Shown here one piece after another: positions 7,135 to 12,725 of a stretch of 12,725 bases of DNA. How positions within the stretch are numbered: the first letter of the stretch is position 1; every line of letters begins with the position of its first letter. Both the position numbers and the translations under genes were made by a program. Source of the stretch: BOG-938 sp048498155 (GTDB lineage Bacteria; Pseudomonadota; Alphaproteobacteria; Caulobacterales; Caulobacteraceae); contig JBEHYN010000055.1 of NCBI GenBank assembly GCA_048498155.1, positions 1 through 12,725 of the forward strand. Reading direction: 5' to 3'. The notes under the pieces were generated by a model. It had not been told where the DNA came from. It saw only the letters and a list, made by a program, of their open reading frames with translations, and ran no database searches.

Positions 7135-8520
7135 CTACGCCGCATTCAGGCCGCCTTGCGGGGCGGGGACCGAGACGCCGGCTTCGGAATATTCCTTCAG
7201 CTTGTTGCGCAGGGTGCGGATCGAGATGCCCAGGATATTGGCCGCGTGGGTGCGATTGCCCAGGCAATGGACCAGGGTGCCCAGGATCAGGCTTTGCTCG
7301 ACCTCGGCCACGGTCTGACCCACGAAAGCGGTGACGTCTCCGCCCACGGCCTGGGCCGCGCGGCTGGCCGCCTGAGCCGCGACGTCGGCGCTTTGGGGCG
7401 CAAGGCCCGGGGACAGTGGCTGGCCGTCAGGCAGCCGAATGGCGATTTCATCGATCTGCGCGCCCGACGACAGCAGCACCGCCCGGTGCATGGCGTTTTC
7501 CAGTTCGCGCACATTGCCGGGCCAGCGGTGAGAGGCCAATCGGCGGCGCGCTTCGGGTGATAAGGGACGCACTTCGACGCCATTCGCCCCTGCGTACTTA
7601 CGCACGAAGTGATCCGCCAGGATCAGGATATCGCCCGGTCGCTCGCGCAGCGGGGGCAGGCGCAGGTTCACCACGTTCAGGCGGTAGAGCAGGTCCTCGC
7701 GGAATGTCCCGGCCTTCACACACTGGGCCAGGTCGCGGTTGGAGGTGGCCAGAATGCGGATATCGACCCGCACGGGCTTAGAGCCGCCGACCCGGTCGAT
7801 CTCACGCTCCTGGATGGCCCGCAGCAGCTTGGCTTGCAGGCGCGTGTCCATTTCGGAGATTTCGTCCAGCAACAAGGTGCCGCCGTTGGCTTCCTCGAAC
7901 TTGCCGATCCGGCGGGCCAGCGCCCCGGTAAAGGCGCCCTTCTCATGGCCGAACAGCTCGCTCTCCAGCAGGTTTTCGGGAATGGCGGCGCAGTTGACGC
8001 TGATGAACGGCCTGTCCGCCCGACGCGACTTCTGGTGCATGTAGCGCGCCATGACTTCCTTGCCGACGCCGCTTTCGCCGGTGATCAGGATCGAGGCGTC
8101 CGAGCGCGCCACCTGATCGGCCAAGGCGATCACTGCCTTCATGGCGGCGTCGTGGGCGATCAGCGGCCGTTCATCGTCGGACACAGCGGCGAGAACCGCC
8201 GCGATCAGTTCGGCGTCTGGCGGCAGGGGGATGAATTCCTTGGCGCCGGCGCGGATGGCGGCGGCGGCCTTGTCCGGATCGGCGCCCACGCCGCAGGCGA
8301 CCACCGGAACACGGATGCGCTCGGCCTCGTTGGCGGCGATCAGGCCGGCGATGTCCAGGTCATAGTCGACCATCAACAGGTCAGCGCCCTGGCCCGCCCG
8401 CAGGGCGTGGGTGGCGGCCGCGCAGGTCTCGACATGGGCGACCTTGGCCCCGGCCGACATGGCCATCTTCACCGCCGTCGTGATCTGGCCGTTGAGCCGA
8501 CCGACAATCAGGAGCCGCAT
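7135..8520 (-). CDS. flbD: FlbD, sigma-54-dependent flagellar transcription activator
   Basis: 461 residues. In Caulobacter FlbD activates sigma-54 class III/IV flagellar promoters and represses fliF. Three domains are visible. Residues 1-115 form a receiver-like domain, but the canonical acidic pair is replaced (LLIVGRLNG at 3-11) and the usual KP lysine is missing (FIPLP at 96-100); only D52 remains. This fits control by FliX rather than phosphorylation, as known in C. crescentus. The AAA+ domain has Walker A GESGVGKE (148-155), the sigma-54 contact loop GAFTGA (195-200), Walker B LLLDE (216-220) and FREDLLYRLNV (273-283). The Fis-type helix-turn-helix is at about 405-445 (ANILGISIRTLRNKL). 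The ATG is preceded by GCGGAGAA. It lies 30 bases after fliN. No fliX is in the window. Confidence 0.95.
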   Translation of the reverse strand: MRLLIVGRLNGQITTAVKMAMSAGAKVAHVETCAAATHALRAGQGADLLMVDYDLDIAGLIAANEAERIRVPVVACGVGADPDKAAAAIRAGAKEFIPLPPDAELIAAVLAAVSDDERPLIAHDAAMKAVIALADQVARSDASILITGESGVGKEVMARYMHQKSRRADRPFISVNCAAIPENLLESELFGHEKGAFTGALARRIGKFEEANGGTLLLDEISEMDTRLQAKLLRAIQEREIDRVGGSKPVRVDIRILATSNRDLAQCVKAGTFREDLLYRLNVVNLRLPPLRERPGDILILADHFVRKYAGANGVEVRPLSPEARRRLASHRWPGNVRELENAMHRAVLLSSGAQIDEIAIRLPDGQPLSPGLAPQSADVAAQAASRAAQAVGGDVTAFVGQTVAEVEQSLILGTLVHCLGNRTHAANILGISIRTLRNKLKEYSEAGVSVPAPQGGLNAA

Positions 8521-8550
8521 AGAACTTCTCCGCTAAAGGACGCTTCGCCG

Positions 8551-8886
8551 TTAGGCGTTGGCGTCGCCGTCCTTGATGATTTCCGTCATGGTCACGCCCA
8601 GGCGGTCATCGACGATGACGACCTCGCCGCGCGCCACCAGGCGGTTATTGACATAGATGTCGATGGCCTCGCCGACCTTACGGTCAAGCTCAAGCACCGA
8701 GCCCTGACCCAGTTGCAGGAGCTGGGCGACCGACAGTTGCGTGCGGCCCAGAACGGCCGAGATATTGACCGGCACGTCGAACACAGGCGCCAGGTCGGTG
8801 GCGATTTTATCCTCGGCCTCCATCGGCATCTCGCTGGCCAACTGACCATCGCCGAACTCGTCTAAGGGCATGGTGTCTTCAGCCAT
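8551..8886 (-). CDS. fliN: FliN, flagellar motor switch (C-ring) protein
   Basis: 111 residues, close to the size of Caulobacter FliN and shorter than enteric FliN (137). Residues 1-32 are an acidic, probably flexible leader. Residues 33-105 are a complete SpoA/surface-presentation domain with the hallmark order DVPVNISAVLGRTQLSVAQL, LGQGSVLELDRKVGEAIDIY, NNRLVARGEVVIVDDRLGV. With FliM, which is not in the window, FliN forms the bottom of the C-ring. It binds the FliH-FliI complex for export and takes part in switching. Its ATG is 2 bases after the TGA of flbE/fliH, with a GAGG just upstream inside that gene, so the two are probably translationally coupled. Confidence 0.97.
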   Translation of the reverse strand: MAEDTMPLDEFGDGQLASEMPMEAEDKIATDLAPVFDVPVNISAVLGRTQLSVAQLLQLGQGSVLELDRKVGEAIDIYVNNRLVARGEVVIVDDRLGVTMTEIIKDGDANA

Positions 8887-8888
8887 GA

Positions 8889-9542
8889 TCAGGCCTCATT
8901 GGGTGGAAGGGGGGGAACGGCAAGGGGTTCGGCGTGCAGACCCTCGGCGGCCAGGGCGGCCTCCAGGGCTTGGGCGATATGGCCGGCGGCCTGCTGCGGA
9001 TCGAAGGCCGCGGAGCCGTCGCCCCACTCCAGAACAAAGGCGGCGCCGGTCAGGCCAGGGTCGGGGCGGACGGCTACCTGGCCAGGGTAGCCCGCGTTGA
9101 CTGCCGCGGCGGTCAGGGCGCTCTGGGCGGCCTCGGCCTGATCGGGGGCGATGCGCGCCACCAAGCGGGGCACGGCCTCAACCTCGCGCGCCAGCGCCTC
9201 AATCGCAGCGGTCAGCGGGGCCTGGGGAAAGGACGCCAGGGCTGCGTCGGCGATCTTGCCGGCGGCGGCCAGGGCCAGGCGCGCGGCCCCGGTTCGGTGA
9301 TCGTGGGCTATGACCGTCAGAGCGGACATCGCTTCGGAAAGGTGGCGTGCGGCCTCGGCCTGGAGCGCCTGCGCCCGGGCCACCGCCGATTGCTCGCCCT
9401 CCGCGAAGCATTGGGTGCGGATCGCTTCGACTTCGTCGGCGGTGTAGGTGCGCTTGGGCCGAGGCGCTGCGGCGATCACCGTGTTTCCGTCGAACACGGT
9501 CTCGAAGGTGAATTTGCGGGGGGCGTCGACCTGGCTCTTCAT
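8889..9542 (-). CDS. flbE: FlbE/FliH, flagellar export ATPase regulator
   Basis: 217 residues at the FlbE position in the Caulobacter fliF operon, between fliG and fliN. FlbE is the FliH counterpart: a cytoplasmic protein that holds the FliI ATPase and docks it on FliN. The N-terminus has the short conserved patch RKFTFETVFD (9-18) and a YTADEVEAIR stretch. A long alanine/glutamate/glutamine-rich helical region spans about 35-125, as expected of the FliH stalk. The C-terminal part has VARIAPDQ (128-135), a VAVRPDPGLTGAAFVLEWGDG stretch (157-176, slightly beyond) and an AFDPQ segment resembling the FliH/HrpE C-domain. The family diverges strongly, so gene order carries much of the identification. 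The ATG overlaps the fliG TGA by one base; no good ribosome binding site is seen. Confidence 0.9.
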   Translation of the reverse strand: MKSQVDAPRKFTFETVFDGNTVIAAAPRPKRTYTADEVEAIRTQCFAEGEQSAVARAQALQAEAARHLSEAMSALTVIAHDHRTGAARLALAAAGKIADAALASFPQAPLTAAIEALAREVEAVPRLVARIAPDQAEAAQSALTAAAVNAGYPGQVAVRPDPGLTGAAFVLEWGDGSAAFDPQQAAGHIAQALEAALAAEGLHAEPLAVPPLPPNEA

Positions 9543-10570
9543 CAGTAGATCAACTCATCGTCGCCGCCCTGGCCGGCGAGCATGATCTCGCCCTTGGCGG
9601 CGAGGTCCTTGGCCACCTGCACCATGGACATCTGAGCCTGATCCACGTCGCGCAGGCGCACCGGACCCATGGCGTCCATGTCCTCGCGCATGATCTTGGC
9701 CGCCCGTTCACTCATGTTGGAGAAGAACAGCTCTCGCAGGCCGTCTGAAGAGCCCTTGAGCGCAAGGCCCATCTGGTCTTTTTCCACCGAACGCAGCAGG
9801 GTCTGGACCCCGCCGGGATCCAGTTTGCTGAGGTCTTCGAACACGAACATCAAGGCGCGGATGCGTTCTGCGGATTCGCGATTGCGTTCCTCCAGGGCCG
9901 CGATGAAGCGGCTTTCAGTCTGGCGGTCGAAGCTGTTGAAAATGTCCGCCATCATTTCGTGGCTGTCGCGCTTGGAAGTGCGCGCCAGGTTGGACATGAA
10001 TTCGGTGCGGAGAGTCTGCTCGATCTTGTCCAGAATTTCACGCTGGACAGGCTCCATCCGAAGCATGCGTTGAACGCATTCCAGAGCAAAGTCTTCAGGC
10101 AGGGCCGCCAGCACCCGGGCGGCGTGGTCGGACTTGATCTTCGACAGGACGACAGCGACGGTCTGCGGGTATTCGTTCTTCAGATAGTTGGCGAGCACCG
10201 CCTCGTTCACATTGCCAAGCTTGTCCCACATGGTGCGCCCGGCCGGACCGCGGATTTCCTCCATCAGGCCGTCGACTTTTTCCGCCGGCATAAAATTGGC
10301 CAGCAGCCGCTGGGTCTGCTCGTATGAGCCCATGATTGCTCCGGCGGAGGACATGCCGGAGACGAATTCGATCATCAACTCCTCGACCGCCGAGGCGGAC
10401 ACCGTGCCCAGGGTCGACATGGCCTGGGAGATTTCCTTGATCTCCTCGTCGTCCAATTGCTCCCACAGGGACACATGCTCTTCGCCCAGGGCCAAGAGAA
10501 TGATGGCGGCCTTTTCCGCGCCGTTCAATCGCGATGGGTCGACAACCCCTTTTTTGGATTTAACGCTCAT
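9542..10570 (-). CDS. fliG: FliG, flagellar motor switch protein
   Basis: 342 residues, normal length. FliG sits on FliF at the cytoplasmic face and takes torque from the stator. The N-domain (1-100) starts LNGAEKAAIILLALGEEH. The middle domain contains NEYPQTVAVVLS (132-143). In most FliG the motif is EHPQ; here histidine is tyrosine (Y134). The C-terminal torque helix keeps all charged positions known from E. coli: K272 (K264), R289 (R281), E296 and D297 (D288, D289) and R305 (R297), within ALKGSSDGLRELF, NMSERA, MREDM and GPVRL. The ATG overlaps the fliF stop in an ATGA junction, with AAGG a few bases upstream, which implies coupled translation so that FliF and FliG are made together. Confidence 0.97.
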   Translation of the reverse strand: MSVKSKKGVVDPSRLNGAEKAAIILLALGEEHVSLWEQLDDEEIKEISQAMSTLGTVSASAVEELMIEFVSGMSSAGAIMGSYEQTQRLLANFMPAEKVDGLMEEIRGPAGRTMWDKLGNVNEAVLANYLKNEYPQTVAVVLSKIKSDHAARVLAALPEDFALECVQRMLRMEPVQREILDKIEQTLRTEFMSNLARTSKRDSHEMMADIFNSFDRQTESRFIAALEERNRESAERIRALMFVFEDLSKLDPGGVQTLLRSVEKDQMGLALKGSSDGLRELFFSNMSERAAKIMREDMDAMGPVRLRDVDQAQMSMVQVAKDLAAKGEIMLAGQGGDDELIY

Positions 10571-12183
10571 GCGCCTTCATGCAGCCAGGTGCGCAGGATC
10601 GATACGGATTGGTCAGGGTGGTTCTCGACGAATTCGGACACGCGCTTGACCGAGGAGGCTTTCACCTGACCTTCGATACGGGCGATGTCGATGCGTTGCT
10701 CGACATCGCCCGGACCGGCCAAGGCCAGGGAGTCGCCGGACATTTGGGCCCCCATGGCCCCGCCACCGGCGCCGGAGGCCAGCAGCATGGGCGCAGACGC
10801 GCCGCCGCCGGCCGTGCTGAGCAAGGGGCGGACCACGAAGAACACCACCAAGCCGGCCATGACGAGCAGCACGATCAGTTCGGCCCCGCGCATCAGATCG
10901 TTCTTGTCGAAATTGAACAGTGGGGCGCCGGCCGCCGACCCTAAGGCGGGGTCGTCGCGCGCGAACCGCACATTGACCACCGAGACTTGGTCGCCGCGCG
11001 TGGCGGTAAAGCCGATGGCGGAGCGGACCAGTTGTTCTATGCGCTGCATCTCCTCGGCCGAGCGGGGCGTGTAGGTGGGTTTGCCCTTAGCGTCGAAGGT
11101 TGTCGCGCCATCCACCGCCACGGCCACTGACAGACGCTTGACCGTGCCCGGCTCCTGGGTCTCCGTGCGGGTGGTTTTGGATATCTCGTAGTTGGTGGTT
11201 TCCTCCGCGCGGCCGGTGGCCGAACTTGGGTTGTCGCCGTTCGCACCGCCGGCTCCGGCGGTCGGGACGTTCTGACTGGCGCCGACGGCGTCTCCGGTCT
11301 TGGCGTCATTCTGCTTGGAGTTCTCATCGACGGTCTGGGTCGAGCGGACCACCTGACCATCCGGATCGAACTTCTCTTCCTGGGTGGTGACGCGAGTCAG
11401 GTCGAGATCGGCGCTGATTTGGACACGTGCTCGACCGGGGCCGACAACGCCCTCGACCAGATCCTTGACGGTCTTGCGGATACGTTCCTCGGTTTGGCTG
11501 CGCGCGTTGTCGGCGGCCTGATCGGCTTCCTGGCCGTCGTCGGCCCCGGCCAGAAGCTTGCCGCGCCCATCGATTACTGTGACCTTTTCCGGCTTCAGGT
11601 CCGGCACGGCCCCGGCGACGAGATTGCGCAGCGCCCGGACCTGATCGGCTGTCGGCTCGCGGCCGGCGATGCCGATGACAATGGAGGCGGAGGGCGACTC
11701 CGCCTCGTCAGCGAACATTTGCCGCTTGGGCAACACAAGGTGGACCCGGGCGGAGGAGACCCCTTGCAGTGAGCGAATGGTGCGGGCCAATTCGCCTTCG
11801 AGGGCCCGCTGCCGATTGAGGCTTTGCACGAAGTCGGTTTGGCCGAGAGGGGATGCCTGATCAAAAATCTCGTAGCCCACCGAGCCGGACGTCGGCAGGC
11901 CCTTGCTCGACAGCATGATCCGGGTGGACGCGACCTTGTCTCGCGGGACCAGGATGGTCGAACCGTCGCCCTTGACGTCGTATTTGATGCTCGCCTGATC
12001 CAGCGCTTGGGTGATCGATCCAGCTTCCTTCAGGTCCAGGTTGGAATAAAGCAGGCCCTTAGGTTCGGAGCCCACGTTCAGCACGAGGGCGAACAGGGCT
12101 GCGGCGACGCCGGCGGCGACGCCCAGGATGGCCGCGAGCCTGCCGATGCCGAAACGCTGTAAGGCGTTGATAAACGAATCCAC
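10567..12183 (-). CDS. fliF: FliF, flagellar MS-ring protein
   Basis: 538 residues, as expected for Caulobacter FliF. It forms the inner-membrane MS ring on which the basal body is built. Membrane helix 1 is about 15-37 and helix 2 about 434-453. Between them is the periplasmic ring-building region, with YSNLDLKEAG (46-55), DQASPLGQTDFVQSLNRQRAL (108-128 region), EGELARTI and a variable low-complexity loop near 290-330 (QNDAKTGDAVGA, AGGANGDNP). The cytoplasmic tail ends VSEFVENHPDQSVSILRTWL (515-534), the FliG-binding helix pair. The start is GTG (12181-12183), giving MDSFINALQRFG; AAAAGGG about 7 bases upstream is a modest ribosome binding site. A GANTC (CcrM-type) site overlaps the second and third codons. 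It is the first gene of the operon. Confidence 0.97.
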   Translation of the reverse strand: MDSFINALQRFGIGRLAAILGVAAGVAAALFALVLNVGSEPKGLLYSNLDLKEAGSITQALDQASIKYDVKGDGSTILVPRDKVASTRIMLSSKGLPTSGSVGYEIFDQASPLGQTDFVQSLNRQRALEGELARTIRSLQGVSSARVHLVLPKRQMFADEAESPSASIVIGIAGREPTADQVRALRNLVAGAVPDLKPEKVTVIDGRGKLLAGADDGQEADQAADNARSQTEERIRKTVKDLVEGVVGPGRARVQISADLDLTRVTTQEEKFDPDGQVVRSTQTVDENSKQNDAKTGDAVGASQNVPTAGAGGANGDNPSSATGRAEETTNYEISKTTRTETQEPGTVKRLSVAVAVDGATTFDAKGKPTYTPRSAEEMQRIEQLVRSAIGFTATRGDQVSVVNVRFARDDPALGSAAGAPLFNFDKNDLMRGAELIVLLVMAGLVVFFVVRPLLSTAGGGASAPMLLASGAGGGAMGAQMSGDSLALAGPGDVEQRIDIARIEGQVKASSVKRVSEFVENHPDQSVSILRTWLHEGA

Positions 12184-12233
12184 CCGGCGCCCTTTTCCCC
12201 AGTGACTAGGCCCCCCAAAGCGGCCCGTCGCTA

Positions 12234-12249
12234 GGCAGTATTTTCCGGG
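12234..12249 (-). promoter_or_regulatory. Candidate FlbD-binding (ftr-type) site in the fliF promoter
   Basis: On the minus strand the sequence is CCCGGAAAATACTGCC. It resembles, from memory, the ftr elements of Caulobacter flagellar promoters (CCGGC, an A-rich centre, then GCC). It lies 7 bases downstream of the CtrA-type box and about 50 bases before the fliF GTG. If the CtrA box marks the -35 region, this site would cover the -24 to -8 zone. That is where the ftr4 site represses fliF in C. crescentus. The match is by eye and the exact consensus should be checked. Confidence 0.45.
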
Positions 12250-12256
12250 TGCTTGG

Positions 12257-12271
12257 TAAACGCGGTGTTAA
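12257..12271 (-). promoter_or_regulatory. CtrA-type binding box upstream of fliF
   Basis: The minus strand reads TTAA-CACCGCG-TTTA, one mismatch from the CtrA consensus TTAA-N7-TTAA. It stands out in a GC-rich intergenic stretch, 74 bases before the fliF start codon and on the same strand sense as the operon. In C. crescentus the fliF promoter is a class II promoter activated by CtrA from a box at -35. No clear -10 of the TATAAT kind is visible; CCTAGC about 25 bases downstream is a weak candidate. Confidence 0.6.
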
Positions 12272-12303
12272 GTGGAGCCGCATTGGCCAATGGGACGCAG
12301 GTC

Positions 12304-12337
12304 AAAAAGAAACGGCCGCGCTGGAATGCGCGGCCGT
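12304..12337 (-). terminator. Intrinsic terminator after sciP
   Basis: ACGGCCGCGC (12312-12321) and GCGCGGCCGT (12328-12337) form a perfect 10-bp GC-rich stem around a 6-base loop. On the minus strand it is followed by TTTCTTTTT. It starts 29 bases after the sciP stop, so it ends the sciP transcript before the fliF promoter. There is no T-run on the plus-strand side. Confidence 0.88.
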
Positions 12338-12365
12338 CGAAGCGATAAGCCCTAGGGGAGGAAGC

Positions 12366-12647
12366 TTATCGGTATTGCTGAATTCGTGTCGTGCGCAGTC
12401 CGGCCAAGCCATGTTGTTCGATCGACTTTTGCCAGCAGAGAAACTCCTCGTTGGTCAGTCGATAGCGCTCGCACGCTTCGTCCAGGGTCAGCAGTCCACC
12501 TCGGACTGCCGCTACAACTTCCGCCTTACGGCGGATGACCCATCGCTCGGTATCTCCGGGCGGTAGATCGTTCACCGTCAGCGGCGCGCCGGTCGGACCG
12601 ATTACGTACTTCTCGCCGCGACTGTTTAGTCGTTGCTGTTGCAACAT
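12366..12647 (-). CDS. sciP: SciP, CtrA-inhibitory helix-turn-helix regulator (DUF1153)
   Basis: 93 residues, the usual length. The sequence carries the strongly conserved family blocks KYVIGPTGAPLTVNDLPP (13-30), ERWVIRRKAEVVAAVRGGLL (34-53), TLDEACERY (54-62), and the C-terminus QHGLAGLRTTRIQQYR (78-93). The middle forms a helix-turn-helix. In C. crescentus SciP accumulates in G1 swarmer cells, binds CtrA and DNA, and blocks CtrA-dependent transcription, including flagellar genes. It therefore probably acts on the fliF promoter next door. The ATG is preceded by GGGAAGGGC about 9 bases upstream. Its promoter lies at or beyond the window edge; a GAATC (GANTC) site at 12710-12714 is visible there. 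It is transcribed separately from fliF because of the terminator between them. Confidence 0.95.
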   Translation of the reverse strand: MLQQQRLNSRGEKYVIGPTGAPLTVNDLPPGDTERWVIRRKAEVVAAVRGGLLTLDEACERYRLTNEEFLCWQKSIEQHGLAGLRTTRIQQYR

Positions 12648-12725
12648 GGCTTTACGCCCTTCCCACCATCTTCGAGAGGGACAATAGCGCGAACGACATA
12701 ACAGTCGGTGAATCTGAATAGTAAA

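Noticed and set aside
7609..8865. Long plus-strand open frame (418 codons) opposite flbD and fliN
   Set aside because: It is the antisense of two well-identified genes. High GC content removes stop codons on the opposite strand, and the translation is histidine/glycine/aspartate-rich with no recognisable domain.
12366..12725. A CtrA box upstream of sciP
   Set aside because: sciP is CtrA-controlled in C. crescentus, but the 78 bases available before its start contain no TTAA-N7-TTAA-like pair; the promoter may lie beyond the edge.

Overview
This window looks like chromosomal DNA from a high-GC alphaproteobacterium of the order Caulobacterales (Caulobacter, Phenylobacterium, Brevundimonas or a relative). 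The main evidence is a minus-strand flagellar operon in the Caulobacter order fliF-fliG-flbE(fliH)-fliN-flbD, followed by flhA. A gene for SciP, an alphaproteobacterial inhibitor of CtrA, lies directly upstream. A CtrA-type box and a possible FlbD site precede fliF. The genus cannot be fixed from sequence reading alone.

Left part (1-4910), an accessory or housekeeping mixture. The window opens on the last 25 codons of an IS5-like transposase and a short palindrome. Next come an exported protein with a formylglycine-generating-enzyme fold that lacks the catalytic cysteines, a small DUF4282 membrane protein on the opposite strand, an OsmC-type peroxidase, and a luciferase-like flavin monooxygenase whose end overlaps that of osmC. 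Positions 3404-3866 look decayed: the first part of an alpha/beta hydrolase gene stops making sense just after its FFYGGS motif, and it is followed by protein-like stretches in two other frames. An AI-2E/PerM-family membrane protein closes this part.

Right part (5028-12647), the flagellar block, all on the minus strand. Transcription runs from right to left: sciP, an intrinsic terminator, the fliF control region, then fliF, fliG, flbE/fliH, fliN, flbD and flhA. Junctions are tight: a 4-base ATGA overlap (fliF/fliG), a 1-base overlap (fliG/fliH), and gaps of 2, 30 and 10 bases. Together they encode the MS ring (FliF), two switch and C-ring parts (FliG, FliN), two export-apparatus parts (FliH/FlbE and FlhA), and FlbD, the sigma-54 activator that in Caulobacter turns on late flagellar genes and represses fliF.

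Regulatory logic, partly inferred from C. crescentus: CtrA activates early flagellar promoters such as that of fliF, SciP restrains CtrA-dependent transcription, and FlbD feeds back on fliF. All three are represented within about 5.5 kb, as two genes and the candidate binding sites. I see no RNA gene, CRISPR array or clearly new system. The most unusual items are the cysteine-less FGE-like exported protein and the decayed segment at 3404-3866.
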